Source: Phycisphaerales bacterium
GTDB taxonomy: Bacteria; Planctomycetota; Phycisphaerae; Phycisphaerales; UBA1924
Reading direction: 5' to 3'
Length of the DNA stretch: 64,000 bases
NCBI GenBank assembly: GCA_026982335.1
Contig: JALSHH010000053.1
Span: 56,563 to 120,562 of the forward strand
A model generated the notes under the pieces. It had not been told where the DNA came from. It did no database searches and saw only the letters and a program-made list of their open reading frames with translations. A program made the translations under genes and the position numbers. This document shows, one piece after another, positions 16,501-25,155 of this stretch. Each line of letters starts with the position of its first letter. Position 1 is the stretch's first letter.

Positions 16501-17700
16501 ATGAGCACACAAAGCGACCAATCAGTTGTCCGACTTGCGCTTTCTACCGGGATGGTCTATTCGGGCACCGGATTCGGTGCCACCGGGCAGGGGATCACCG
16601 CGACGGGCGAGGTGGTTTTCAATACCGCCATGACCGGGTATCAGGAGTCCCTGACCGATCCATCCTATATGGGGCAGATTCTGATTCAGACCCAGCCTTT
16701 GATCGGCAACACGGGCGCGAACCCCGGCGATACCGAATCCGCAAGAGTCCAGGTCGCCGGGTTTGCGATCCATGAATACGCCGCCAACTGGTCGAACTAC
16801 CGTGGGGATCAATCTCTCGATGCCTATCTCCGTGAAGCTGGTATTCTGGGCATCGCCGATCTCGATACCCGAGCCCTGACCCGCTCCCTCCGATCTGGGG
16901 GCGTGGTTCAAGGCATCCTGACCGATCGGTCAGACCTCACCGATACACAACTCGTCGAGATGGCCAAGCAGGTCCAATCCATGACCGGCCAGAACCTCGC
17001 CAAGGTCGCCGGGTGCGAACAATCCTATCAATGGACCGAGAACCTTGGAGAGTGGGGGACTGGCGAGGATGTCGATGGTGATTCAGCCCAGCCGACGGTC
17101 CTGCTGATGGATTTCGGGATCAAATCCAACATCGCCCGGAATCTGGCAACTGGCGGATGCCGGGTGGAGATCATTCCGCAATCGATCACCGCCGATCAAA
17201 TCAAGGCCCGATTTGCCGATGGAACTGCCCATGGGCTTTTCCTTTCGAATGGCCCGGGCGATCCAAATGCTGTCCGAGAAACGGTTGAAATGCTCAAAGA
17301 CTTACTGGGCGATCCATGCTGTGCCGAGTTCCCTATATACGGTATCTGCTTAGGGCATCAGCTTTTATCGTTGGCGATGGGGGCAACGACTTATAAGCTC
17401 CCCTTTGGACATCGCGGAGCGAATCACCCCGTCCACGATCTTGAAACCGGGCGCATCCAGATCACCTCCCAGAATCACGGATTCGCCGTCGATGAGGACT
17501 CGATGCGTCAAGCCGGGGGGATCATTACTCACCTTCATCTTAACGACGGGACGGTCGCCGGGTTCCGCCATGCAGCCCGACCGGTCGCTGCGGTGCAGTT
17601 TCATCCCGAATCTTCCCCAGGCCCACACGATTCTGCCGTATTTTTCAGAGATTTCTTGGACCGTATAAAAGCGACACTCGGCGGCATCCCGCACTCCTAA
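16501..17700 (+). CDS. carA: Carbamoyl-phosphate synthase small subunit CarA
   Basis: Known role: glutaminase subunit that feeds ammonia to CarB for carbamoyl phosphate (arginine and pyrimidine synthesis). Seen: N-terminal domain motifs F-N-T-A-M-T-G-Y-Q-E and D-P-S-Y; G-I-A-D-L-D-T-R-A-L-T near residue 120; class I amidotransferase domain with F-L-S-N-G-P-G-D-P, nucleophile Cys in Y-G-I-C-L-G-H-Q, and His/Glu in Q-F-H-P-E-S. T-S-Q-N-H-G is also present. 399 residues is slightly longer than the usual 360-390. The ATG lies in a 24-base interval from the divergent priA. No carB is in the window, so the two subunits are not adjacent on this side. Confidence 0.95.
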   Translation: MSTQSDQSVVRLALSTGMVYSGTGFGATGQGITATGEVVFNTAMTGYQESLTDPSYMGQILIQTQPLIGNTGANPGDTESARVQVAGFAIHEYAANWSNYRGDQSLDAYLREAGILGIADLDTRALTRSLRSGGVVQGILTDRSDLTDTQLVEMAKQVQSMTGQNLAKVAGCEQSYQWTENLGEWGTGEDVDGDSAQPTVLLMDFGIKSNIARNLATGGCRVEIIPQSITADQIKARFADGTAHGLFLSNGPGDPNAVRETVEMLKDLLGDPCCAEFPIYGICLGHQLLSLAMGATTYKLPFGHRGANHPVHDLETGRIQITSQNHGFAVDEDSMRQAGGIITHLHLNDGTVAGFRHAARPVAAVQFHPESSPGPHDSAVFFRDFLDRIKATLGGIPHS

Positions 17701-18118
17701 CAACTGAATCTGCCATACTTTACCCAAACAGGCTGTCGCCGAAATGGGAAGTCTATGAAGCAGATACTGAAAAACTCTTGATATTCCGCATTTCTCCCCT
17801 TGCATGGGATCGTCAATGAGGTATATTCATATCTGTACCGTAGTGATACGGGACCGACCATGGGTGCATGGTCGAAGCTCTCCTTGGGAGAGTGCCGCTG
17901 GGCCTTCACGCTGCTCTGTACCGAGACTTGGAATGGATCGTGTGTGTGGCAGCCGGAGCCCAAAGGGGAGAGAGACCCTCGATGCGGTGCCGAGTTTATG
18001 TGTTGAAGACTTTTCAGGGTTTCCTGTCGGGTCTTGTATCGTTCGTTCCTTGATGTCACTGAGGCATCAGTATCGAGTTGTGGTTTTACAGTTTTCAAAC
18101 AAAAAGAGGAGCTTTTCC
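17701..18118 (+). other. Long structured leader region upstream of dockerin protein 1
   Basis: A 418-base interval between carA and the secreted protein gene. Short frames exist but have no signal peptide, no Shine-Dalgarno and implausible composition. Several stable hairpins are visible: GACCAT/ATGGTC with a six-base loop at 17856-17873, and CTCTCC/GGAGAG with a three-base loop at 17879-17893. Purine-rich blocks lie around 17965. A promoter-like sequence at 17800-17827 would give a 5' UTR of roughly 285 bases. It does not match a riboswitch class I can recognise. Confidence 0.4.
17800..17827 (+). promoter_or_regulatory. Candidate sigma-70-type promoter for dockerin protein 1
   Basis: TTGCAT (17800-17805) and TATATT (17822-17827) are separated by 16 bases, a plausible -35/-10 pair. 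Transcription would begin about 285 bases before the ATG at 18119. This is by eye only; no other pair in the interval looks as good. Confidence 0.4.
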
Positions 18119-19417
18119 ATGAAAGCGAAGAGTGCACTGAGTCTTGCCTTGGCCGCTGGTTTTGCCGGTACCGCTATGGCATCATCGCCAACGACACTTT
18201 CACCTACCAATGGTAATGTGATTGATGCCGCCCATATCTACTTTAACATCGCAACCGGTGAAAAAGTGGTCACCGTGATCAACGATGGTGAAACCATCGG
18301 TGCTGGTCTCGCTGACAGCTTCCCACTCTGGTCGTCACTGGTTCCCAACCAGTGTGCCGAGCTTGGCTACACGACTTCGTGGTTCTTCGGGGTTGACAAC
18401 AACTCTGGCACCACCTCATTGGCCACTGACATCACCAACCTCGACTTCGGCGATATCGCCCTCGACACGGTTGTTGACATGGTTCACATCGACTGGGTTA
18501 CCGCCCACGATGACACCGACACCGACTCCGATGGTATCGGTGACGGCGTTCCTGGCCTTGGTGGCGAGTGGACCTACTGGGATGCAGACAATGGTCGTGC
18601 GCCTGACCGCTCGACCCGTCTCCCATTGATCTCCTTCATGCTCATCGACCTCCCAGGCAATATCTTTGGTGCTGGCGCCCTCACTGGCTACACCGCTGAT
18701 ATCGACCTTGTCGGTACATTCACCACCTCACTGAGCTTCGAAATCGGTGACTCGGACGGCGACCCACAGGGTGCTGCATTTGCACACACCGATGTGGACG
18801 GCAACGGACCAATCGCGACCCAAGACCGTAACTTCGACGGTGTTCTCGATTCGGACCTCGACGGCGATGGTCTCTTTGACTGGGCATGGTCAGTCCGCTT
18901 TGCTCAGCCAGGTACCCGTGACCTTGACAACGACGGTAACATCGATGGCGACTTGGCCGATTCGATGCGGACCATCGGTATCAGCTTCGGTGCTGGTGAA
19001 GGTACCGCCATCGACAATGGCGATGGGACATGGACATGGGACCTTGACACGGCTATGCCAGGTGCCACAGGTCAGGAAGATGCGTTTGCAATCTACGCAC
19101 CACCAGTGAATGGCGAAATCCTCCACGCTGGATTCTTCTGGTTCGGTGGATTTGAGTGCTCGAGCGCTCCGCTTCCAAACGGTCCAGGATACACTCCAGG
19201 TGCTTCGTTCGAGCATGCACTTTATGGTCCAGGTGGCGTTGCAGATGATTGCCAGGCAGACATCAATGGTGATGGCTCGTTGAACTTCTTCGACATCTCT
19301 GAGTTCTTGGCACTGTTCGCAGCTCAGGATCCACAGGCTGACTTTGATGGCAACGGCGCATGGAACTTCTTCGATATCTCCGAGTTCCTCGCTGCATTCG
19401 CAGCAGGATGCCCATAA
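18119..19417 (+). CDS. Secreted GC-type dockerin protein, copy 1
   Basis: Seen: a cleavable signal peptide (K-A-K then A-L-S-L-A-L-A-A-G-F-A-G-T-A-M-A), about 350 residues of unassigned, Asp/Gly-rich beta-type sequence beginning T-L-S-P-T-N-G-N-V-I-D, and a C-terminal tandem module of about 50 residues. The module has two D-I-N-G-D-G / D-F-D-G-N-G calcium-loop-like repeats, each followed by N-F-F-D-I-S-E-F-L, ending A-A-G-C-P. Known: this is the GC-type dockerin-like tail of Phycisphaerales secreted proteins. The ATG at 18119 has AAGAGGAG seven bases upstream. A close paralogue is at 62697-63968, with the same domain order and long shared motifs such as A-H-I-Y-F-N-I-A-T-G-E. Role unknown; probably exported and surface- or matrix-associated. 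Confidence 0.88.
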   Translation: MKAKSALSLALAAGFAGTAMASSPTTLSPTNGNVIDAAHIYFNIATGEKVVTVINDGETIGAGLADSFPLWSSLVPNQCAELGYTTSWFFGVDNNSGTTSLATDITNLDFGDIALDTVVDMVHIDWVTAHDDTDTDSDGIGDGVPGLGGEWTYWDADNGRAPDRSTRLPLISFMLIDLPGNIFGAGALTGYTADIDLVGTFTTSLSFEIGDSDGDPQGAAFAHTDVDGNGPIATQDRNFDGVLDSDLDGDGLFDWAWSVRFAQPGTRDLDNDGNIDGDLADSMRTIGISFGAGEGTAIDNGDGTWTWDLDTAMPGATGQEDAFAIYAPPVNGEILHAGFFWFGGFECSSAPLPNGPGYTPGASFEHALYGPGGVADDCQADINGDGSLNFFDISEFLALFAAQDPQADFDGNGAWNFFDISEFLAAFAAGCP

Positions 19418-19480
19418 TCGAAGTACCTGATTTGACAACCTGAGTCTGTTCCTGATTCAGATTGACAATACAAACCCAAT

Positions 19481-19516
19481 GGCACCCGAAGCTCCGGCTT
19501 CGGGTGCCTTGTTTTT
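19481..19516 (+). terminator. Rho-independent terminator after dockerin protein 1
   Basis: A perfect 12-base-pair stem, GGCACCCGAAGC at 19481-19492 pairing with 19497-19508, closes a four-base loop. TTGTTTTT follows. It is 64 bases after the stop codon and is among the strongest terminators in the window. Confidence 0.93.
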
Positions 19517-19640
19517 GGGATACCTGTTTGGGGATACTTTCATTGGTTTAGGCGAAGCCGGGGCTTGGCATCTTCTGGCTCTTTGGTGGAATAGGCTCGG
19601 GCCCGCTTTTTATGGAAGAGAGCAAACCGGCAGGCAGATC

Positions 19641-21260
19641 TTAGACCTTTGCTTTGAGCCAGCCGCCGTGATAGAACCGGAGGGCAAAGATGGATCCGCG
19701 GATCACCATTTCGCCACAAAGGGCGATCCAGAGGGCGGTTAGCCCGGGTTCGATCCCGAACCACGCTTCGAACCAGCGTGGATTGGTAATCATTCCCCCA
19801 CCAAGGAACTCGGGGATCGGAATATCCACTCCTGAAATGATATACGCCAAAGGCAGGCGAAGGGCGTAGGTCGAGAACCAGGTCATGCCCATCACCCATC
19901 GGACATCGCCCGCACCGCGCATGGCGGTGCGGAACACGATCCCGATCGCAAATGGGACTTGAATGAGCCCGCAAATGATCAGCAGCGGGGGGACCAACTC
20001 GAGATGCGCGGGTTGCTCAGAGAGCATAGCGGTGAGTTGATGAGCGAAGATGATAAATGCGATCCCCATGATTCCCATAATGGTCGCTGCGATGACCGTA
20101 CATCGAAAGACTACTTTTTTCGCCAGATCCGGTCTTCCCATCCCGAGGTATTGCCCCGCGAGTGAAGCGGCAGCAATTCCCATCCCGAACCCGGGCATAA
20201 AACTGAATGCCTCGATGCGAATGCCAATGATGTGGGCACCCAGGAGTCCATCGGAGTTCATCTGGCGGGCGAGGAGTCCGACAAAAGCGATGATAAAGAA
20301 GTTCCCGATCCACATACCAAAGGTTTCAATGAAGTTGGGCACGCCGAGCCGTATCAGCCTTCCGACCGTGATGACATGAATCTTCATGCGCTTGAACTTG
20401 AGTCGAATCGACCACCTGCCCGAAAAGGCCATCGAAAGAATAATCAAGGTACCCACAAGATCGCCGATCACGGTACCGAGCGCGATGCCCTTGACGCCCC
20501 AGTCAAGTCCGAGTGGGCTTGTGAGCCCGAAGAGTGTGACACCTGAAAAGAGCCAGCTGATAACGATATTGACCGCATTGCGTGCAATCATCGCAATCAA
20601 AGGCGACATCGAATCTCCCGCCCCCCGCGAACAGGCGATCAACGCAAAGAGGATTGAAGCAGCGGGGGTGCCTAGGGCGATGATTTTCATGTAGTCATCG
20701 AAATACACCGAAGCTTCGGGGGTCATGTTGAGCAGTTGGGTAATCGGAAAAGAGAGAAAGTAGACCAGGAGCCCAATCCCCACCCCCGCGATCAGCGAGA
20801 GGGTCAAAGCCTGCCCAAGGACGACATTGGCGACACCCAGCCGCCCTTTCCCGACCGATCTTGAGATCAGCGCGGTTGCTCCAACCCCGATGGCCATGAT
20901 GATGAGCCCGATGAGCCACATGATGTAGCTTGCCCCTCCGATGGCATCGGTGGCGGCTTCGCCGTTGCTCAGCGAGGCGGAGAGTTTGGTGTCCACGAGT
21001 CCAACGAGTGAGTTGAGGAATGATTCAAGCACCACAGGCCAAGCGAGCACAAAGATCGCAGCGCCCATCGTGAGCCCCTTGAGTTTGCCCGTTCGAAACC
21101 GTCCATCATCGGAGACTTTGGCCTCCTCATCGAGATCAATGCTCGGCTGGGCAAACGAAGGAACCCCAACCATGTCTTCCTGGTCGCAATCAAGGATCGG
21201 AAGCTTGATGGCTGTGGGGTCAAAGTCATCGTCGGGTTGGTGGGGTGGTTTGTCCGTCAT
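19641..21260 (-). CDS. MATE-family efflux transporter
   Basis: Known role: Na+- or H+-driven antiporter for drugs or metabolites (NorM/DinF type). Seen: a hydrophilic N-terminal extension of about 75 residues, then about 12 hydrophobic helices in two bundles. The first helix has A-W-P-V-V-L-E-S-F-L-N-S-L-V-G-L-V-D, the family position for P-x-x-x-x-x-x-x-x-x-x-x-D. T-A-L-I-S-R-S-V-G and C-S-R-G-A-G-D-S are also family motifs, and the second half repeats G-x-x-T-A-x-R-G-A-G-D. 539 residues is longer than typical (about 450) mainly because of the acidic N-terminal tail. It faces the terminator of dockerin protein 1 and has its own start region at 21260. Substrate unknown. Confidence 0.9.
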   Translation of the reverse strand: MTDKPPHQPDDDFDPTAIKLPILDCDQEDMVGVPSFAQPSIDLDEEAKVSDDGRFRTGKLKGLTMGAAIFVLAWPVVLESFLNSLVGLVDTKLSASLSNGEAATDAIGGASYIMWLIGLIIMAIGVGATALISRSVGKGRLGVANVVLGQALTLSLIAGVGIGLLVYFLSFPITQLLNMTPEASVYFDDYMKIIALGTPAASILFALIACSRGAGDSMSPLIAMIARNAVNIVISWLFSGVTLFGLTSPLGLDWGVKGIALGTVIGDLVGTLIILSMAFSGRWSIRLKFKRMKIHVITVGRLIRLGVPNFIETFGMWIGNFFIIAFVGLLARQMNSDGLLGAHIIGIRIEAFSFMPGFGMGIAAASLAGQYLGMGRPDLAKKVVFRCTVIAATIMGIMGIAFIIFAHQLTAMLSEQPAHLELVPPLLIICGLIQVPFAIGIVFRTAMRGAGDVRWVMGMTWFSTYALRLPLAYIISGVDIPIPEFLGGGMITNPRWFEAWFGIEPGLTALWIALCGEMVIRGSIFALRFYHGGWLKAKV

Positions 21261-21443
21261 CTCATCTCTTCATCTGCCCTGCGTCCAAGCACTCTACGCC
21301 TCTCCAACTCCGCTGGAGTTGGTTTTATGCTGTACCCAACCCACCCATATCTTCTTGCCCTTTGGTGCCGCACCAGAACCGCGTTTCATGTATGCGGATT
21401 TTACAGAAGATACATTATCGGACCTTCTGTGTGGTTTGTGCGG

Positions 21444-22358
21444 TTACTCAAAATCTTGGTATTCAGGCGAGTGAATCTGTATTGGTTTGGTACTCATTCT
21501 GAGATCGAGGGAATCGCCGGGTTTGAGTTGGCCCCCAACAAGCTTGGGTACCCGTGATGCTTTCTCGCCATCGACCTGAACGAATGCTGGGGTGCGCGTG
21601 CAGGTGACCTGAAATAAATCGGATACGAAACGCTTCATCTTTGATGAAGTTCGGCGGGCTTTGAGCAATCCGTAGCTGATGCCCGCACCGATTGAGCTGG
21701 TGCATGGAATCACGACGGCATCGAGTAGCCCGTCGGTCGGATTTGCATTGGGACATGGATTGAACCCGCCGCCGTAGGCGCGAAGGTTGGCGATGACGAG
21801 AATCCCCGCATGTTGAGCAGGGGGATGAGCATCCGATTCGATTACAAACCTCGCTGGTCGAGGTGAGATCACCTCGCGAAGAACGGGTTGCATATATGCT
21901 CGATATCCCCCTTTGCGCGACCTGGCCTCTTCAAACCGATGGATCACCGATGCGTCGATCCCTATTGAAACCATGATGAGAAAAGGTAAGCCGTTGCATG
22001 TTGGCAGGTCAATGCGGACTGGGTCAATCTCCGCTTCGAGATGCTCGACCACTCGCGATACGGATCTGGACATCCCAAACGCTTTGCAGACCAGATTCGC
22101 GGTGCCGGTGCCCAAGTGATACATCGAGGTCTGGGTATCTGCGAGTATATCGAGGAGGTGGTGCACGGTTCCATCGCCTCCAAGGACAACCACCCGGTCT
22201 GCATCAGCAATCTGCGATTGAAGTTCGGGGTGATCGGTCTCCACTCCAAGGGTGGATATCCTGTGCCCGCGTTTGGTGAGTTGCGTATCGAGCAAATGGG
22301 CTGCTTTGACTGCTTTCCCACGCCCGGACTTTGGATTGACAATCAACGATATCTGCAT
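21444..22358 (-). CDS. Diacylglycerol/lipid kinase family protein
   Basis: Known: the DAGK catalytic family (YegS/DgkB/sphingosine kinase-like) phosphorylates lipid alcohols with ATP. Seen: N-terminal I-V-N-P-K-S-G-R-G-K nucleotide motif, the catalytic V-V-L-G-G-D-G-T-V-H loop near residue 77, L-G-T-G-T-A-N, and the Gly-rich G-I-D-A strand. The C-terminal beta-sandwich ends at a normal family length (304 residues). T-G-T-A-N replaces the more usual T-G-N-D-F/L. It diverges from map, whose ATG at 22441 is 82 bases beyond its start. It may work in phospholipid or lipid A head-group metabolism; the substrate is unknown. Confidence 0.87.
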   Translation of the reverse strand: MQISLIVNPKSGRGKAVKAAHLLDTQLTKRGHRISTLGVETDHPELQSQIADADRVVVLGGDGTVHHLLDILADTQTSMYHLGTGTANLVCKAFGMSRSVSRVVEHLEAEIDPVRIDLPTCNGLPFLIMVSIGIDASVIHRFEEARSRKGGYRAYMQPVLREVISPRPARFVIESDAHPPAQHAGILVIANLRAYGGGFNPCPNANPTDGLLDAVVIPCTSSIGAGISYGLLKARRTSSKMKRFVSDLFQVTCTRTPAFVQVDGEKASRVPKLVGGQLKPGDSLDLRMSTKPIQIHSPEYQDFE

Positions 22359-22440
22359 CTTGGTGATACCTGTATCGGATTATTGCTTGCCGAGACAGCA
22401 CCTGTTTAGAACTGTTCAACTCCCCCACCTACAATCGGTG

Positions 22441-23262
22441 ATGAGCACCGCTGTTAAATCGAACTCCGATGTTGATGCTGCATATGCTGCTGCCCAGAAA
22501 GTCGTCGAGACCCACTATCGGATTGCCGATTTTCTCCATATAGGCGTGACGCTGGCGCAGATTGACCGGTTTGTTCTTGAGACCCTCGAAGACCTGGGGT
22601 GCAAATCGTGTTTTCATAGGTACCGCACCGGGGGGTTGCCCCCCTTCCCATCACAGGCGTGTTTGAGCCTCAATGACTGTGTGGTGCATGGCACCGCAGG
22701 GTACTACTTGGAACCACTCAAACTCGGCGATGTGCTTTCGATTGATATCGGGGTGAAGTATCGCGGGTGGATGGGTGATGCCGCGTGGACTTATGTGTTT
22801 GGCGAGATGTCGCCTCAGGTCAAAAAATTGACGGATTCAGGCAAAGAATCACTCGCCCAAGGCATTGGACAACTCCGCCCGGGCAATACTTGGCTTGACT
22901 GGGCCAAGACGGTACAACGAATCGTCGAATCTGACTATGGATTCCATCTGATCCGTGGGCTCGGCGGGCATGGGTATGGGCGCAAACTCCATACGCCCCC
23001 TTGGATTTCCAATGTGGTCCCCCACTCGATGCAAGAATGGCCTGATGGAAATCAACTCATCGAGCCCGGTGCATTGGTCGCTGTTGAGCCCATGATCGGC
23101 ATTGGGACGGGCAAGATCGAACAAGGACACAAAGAGTGGCCGATCTATGTTGCGGATCATTCGCTCTCGGTACATTATGAACACGATGTACTCGTCACCA
23201 CAGAAGGCCCTCGAATTTTGACCGATGGCCTTCAGGATGTCAAGGATGTAATCACACGATGA
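22441..23262 (+). CDS. map: Methionine aminopeptidase, type I
   Basis: Known role: removes the initiator Met from nascent proteins; cytosolic, two metal ions. Seen: all five metal ligands, with Asp in S-I-D-I-G-V, Asp in M-G-D-A-A-W-T-Y, His in G-G-H-G-Y-G, Glu in A-V-E-P-M and Glu in H-Y-E-H-D-V. Substrate-side His is in R-K-L-H-T-P-P. The ATG at 22441 (273 residues) matches type I length; a longer frame from 22252 overlaps the lipid kinase and is not supported. The stop overlaps the trpA ATG (ATGA), so the two are translationally coupled, an unusual pairing. Confidence 0.93.
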   Translation: MSTAVKSNSDVDAAYAAAQKVVETHYRIADFLHIGVTLAQIDRFVLETLEDLGCKSCFHRYRTGGLPPFPSQACLSLNDCVVHGTAGYYLEPLKLGDVLSIDIGVKYRGWMGDAAWTYVFGEMSPQVKKLTDSGKESLAQGIGQLRPGNTWLDWAKTVQRIVESDYGFHLIRGLGGHGYGRKLHTPPWISNVVPHSMQEWPDGNQLIEPGALVAVEPMIGIGTGKIEQGHKEWPIYVADHSLSVHYEHDVLVTTEGPRILTDGLQDVKDVITR

Positions 23263-24071
23263 ACCGAATCACGACTGCATTCGCCGGCGCCAAGGAATCC
23301 GGGCACCCTGCCCTGCTCCCATTTGTATGCGCCGGCTCGCCTGAGCTTGATTCGCTGCCCAAACTTTTGTCTGCAATGCAAGCTGCGGGCGCCGCGGTAG
23401 TTGAAGTCGGGTTTCCCTATTCTGATCCTGTCGCCGATGGGCCAACGATTGCTGCTGCGATGCACACCGCACTCGAAAAGGGCATCACCCCCACCATGAT
23501 CTTTGAGCAGGTACACTCGGTGCGCGATGAATTAACGATTGGGCTTGTGGCGATGGTTTCGGTGAGTATTGTGATCGCCATGGGTGGACCAAGCGAGTTC
23601 ACCAAGTTGGCTGCCGACGCTGGGTTCGATGGGTGTATTTTTCCCGATCTCACATTGGGCGAATCGGAGGCGTATCGCCAGGCCTGCAAGGACAATGGGC
23701 TAACGATGACGCTTCTGATCTCCCCCACGACGCCCGAAGACCGGGCGGTTGAGATTGCCAAGGCTTCGACGGGGTTTGCCTATCTGCTTGCCCGTGCGGG
23801 GATCACGGGGGAATCGCGCGATGTGCCCGATATCTCGAAGCGGGTCCGAGCGATCCGTAAAAAATGCTCGACCCCGATCGCCTGCGGATTTGGAATATCG
23901 ACGCCCGAGCATGTGAGCAAGATTGTCGCCCATGCCGACGGAGCGATCGTGGGCAGCGCCCTCGTGCGTCGGCTTATCGAGACGCATCAACGAAATCAAG
24001 ATTATGTCGTCGAGGCCGAGCTGGCGGTGACGGAATTGGCTACGGGTCTTGTATCCATGGATCAGTTCTGA
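23259..24071 (+). CDS. trpA: Tryptophan synthase alpha subunit
   Basis: Known role: cleaves indole-3-glycerol phosphate to indole and G3P, channelling indole to TrpB. Seen: catalytic Glu in V-E-V-G-F-P-Y-S-D-P, catalytic Asp in F-P-D-L-T-L-G-E-S, phosphate-binding loops C-G-F-G-I-S and G-A-I-V-G-S-A-L. Length 270 residues as usual. No trpB or other trp genes are present; it is coupled instead to map by a four-base overlap. The strand has noticeably more G than C here. Confidence 0.95.
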   Translation: MNRITTAFAGAKESGHPALLPFVCAGSPELDSLPKLLSAMQAAGAAVVEVGFPYSDPVADGPTIAAAMHTALEKGITPTMIFEQVHSVRDELTIGLVAMVSVSIVIAMGGPSEFTKLAADAGFDGCIFPDLTLGESEAYRQACKDNGLTMTLLISPTTPEDRAVEIAKASTGFAYLLARAGITGESRDVPDISKRVRAIRKKCSTPIACGFGISTPEHVSKIVAHADGAIVGSALVRRLIETHQRNQDYVVEAELAVTELATGLVSMDQF

Positions 24072-24129
24072 CACGCCTCCAGACTAGGCGTACTATTTGA
24101 CCGGCTCATGAACCACTCATGAGTCATTC

Positions 24130-24202
24130 GGCCCCGTAGCTCAGCGGTTAGAGCACGCGACTCATAATCGCTCGGTCCCCGGTTCGAATCCGGGCGGGGC
24201 TA
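24130..24202 (+). tRNA. tRNA-Ile2 (CAT anticodon, lysidine-modified)
   Basis: Cloverleaf read directly: acceptor GGCCCCG pairs with CGGGGCT (one G-U), D-arm GCTC/GAGC, anticodon loop CTCATAA giving CAT, T-arm CCCGG-TTCGAAT-CCGGG, discriminator A, no encoded CCA. The anticodon arm and its flank are nearly identical, from memory, to E. coli tRNA-Ile2 (ileX/ileY), where C34 becomes lysidine to read AUA. The elongator Met tRNA of this window, at 57106, is clearly different. TATTTTT follows directly and may end the transcript. Confidence 0.88.
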
Positions 24203-24248
24203 TTTTTAGGGCACTCTCGTTTAAGGCGAAAAGGGCGAAAGAGCAGCA

Positions 24249-24512
24249 ATGAGTAAGCAAGCAATCAAGATTGGCGTCCGCATCGTCGATCGCCCCAAGT
24301 CCATCGAAATGCCACCCGGTCGGCCCTACCAACCGCCCAAGAAACAGCGGTTCAAAGCCATCGCAACCTGCGAGATCAACAACAAGCGGTTCAGCAAGAC
24401 CGCTGCGAAGGATACCGAAAAAGAAGCCCGTGAAGAAGCCTACAGCAAGCTCGCAACACTGGTCGCCAAACAGGGCGCTGTGCCGGTCAAAGGCTTTGGG
24501 CTTGAGCGCTGA
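24249..24512 (+). CDS. Small basic protein, possible truncated dsRBD-like fold
   Basis: 87 residues, unrecognised. Seen: a Pro/Lys-rich N-terminus (P-P-G-R-P-Y-Q-P-P-K-K-Q), then a strand-strand-helix pattern F-K-A-I-A-T-C-E-I, K-R-F-S-K-T-A-A-K, and A-R-E-E-A-Y-S-K-L. The last part resembles the second half of a double-stranded-RNA-binding domain (S-K-K-x-A-K-x-x-A-A-x-x-x-L), with Glu at some Ala positions. Inference only. It lies 46 bases after tRNA-Ile2 with no strong Shine-Dalgarno. Its small size and codon use still look like a real gene. Confidence 0.6.
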   Translation: MSKQAIKIGVRIVDRPKSIEMPPGRPYQPPKKQRFKAIATCEINNKRFSKTAAKDTEKEAREEAYSKLATLVAKQGAVPVKGFGLER

Positions 24513-24612
24513 GCCCCCACTGCGACCCAATAAATACCTTCATCGGGTATCCATTTGAGATATTGGGCCCACACTTTTGTATTTGATGGGAATATCGCTG
24601 ATTGATCTCTTG

Positions 24613-24641
24613 TTGACCTTACACATCAACTTTGGTACAGT
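24613..24641 (+). promoter_or_regulatory. Candidate promoter of the Cus-like metal-efflux operon
   Basis: TTGACC (24613-24618) and TACAGT (24636-24641) are separated by 17 bases, close to the sigma-70 consensus. The ATG of the first gene lies 12 bases after the -10, so the transcript would be almost leaderless. No obvious dyad for a metal regulator is seen in the spacer. Confidence 0.5.
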
Positions 24642-24653
24642 CTGAGCACGCTC

Positions 24654-25058
24654 ATGAGCACCCGTTTCCTTGCCATCCTGATTCTCCTGATGCCAACGCT
24701 CTCGGGCGTAGGTTTTTTGGGAATGAACCAAGAAGGGCATGTGGGGATGGCATCGGGGTGTTGTGAGATTGTGGAAGTTCTCTCGTGCTGTGGAGAAGTC
24801 CGCTACGAAAAAACCTGTCCATCGATGGGCAGCGATTGCCGATGTGCTGCCAGCCCTGCGGATATGCCGATTCCATCTTCACTCCCGCTGCTGCCTTTGA
24901 CTCTTGGGAGCGTGACCTACAAAATCCCCTTCTCGATCGAGCTTCTCTTCGAAGCTGCTGTCGAGGCTCCGGTTGCTCGCCCGTTCGGTATTGATGTGAT
25001 CGAGCACCGCTTTACCCATCATCAAGCACAAGCCATCCTGGGGATCTGGCGAATCTAG
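24654..25058 (+). CDS. Small secreted Cys-rich protein heading the Cus-like operon
   Basis: 134 residues. Seen: an N-terminal signal peptide (R-F-L-A-I-L-I-L-L-M-P-T-L), then a Cys-rich segment with G-C-C-E, S-C-C-G, K-T-C-P and D-C-R-C-A, a Pro-rich linker, and a C-terminal part with H-R-F-T-H-H and L-G-I-W-R. Cys pairs and Met/His residues could bind copper or silver, but no named family is certain. A promoter-like sequence lies 12 bases upstream and there is no Shine-Dalgarno. The TolC-type gene follows 97 bases later on the same strand. It is analogous in position to the small secreted protein at 47610-48059. Role as periplasmic metal carrier is inference. Confidence 0.65.
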   Translation: MSTRFLAILILLMPTLSGVGFLGMNQEGHVGMASGCCEIVEVLSCCGEVRYEKTCPSMGSDCRCAASPADMPIPSSLPLLPLTLGSVTYKIPFSIELLFEAAVEAPVARPFGIDVIEHRFTHHQAQAILGIWRI

Positions 25059-25155
25059 CTCGGTTCGATAGGAGCAATATGCGCAGAGCGCATTGAAATC
25101 TCTTATCCTCCTGTGAACGAAGCACGATTTGACCCCAAAACTCAGGAGCCATCCT

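Noticed and set aside
17800..18006. Short plus-strand frame in the leader of dockerin protein 1
   Set aside because: Begins at a poor start with no Shine-Dalgarno; Trp/Cys-rich sequence without a pattern. Leader RNA is a better reading.
24130..24202. Calling this tRNA as tRNA-Met from its CAT anticodon
   Set aside because: The body, especially the anticodon arm, matches tRNA-Ile2 and the other CAT tRNA at 57106 fits elongator Met.
24613..24641. MerR-type 19-bp-spaced promoter upstream of the Cus-like operon
   Set aside because: The best -35/-10 pair has a normal 17-base spacer and no clear dyad.
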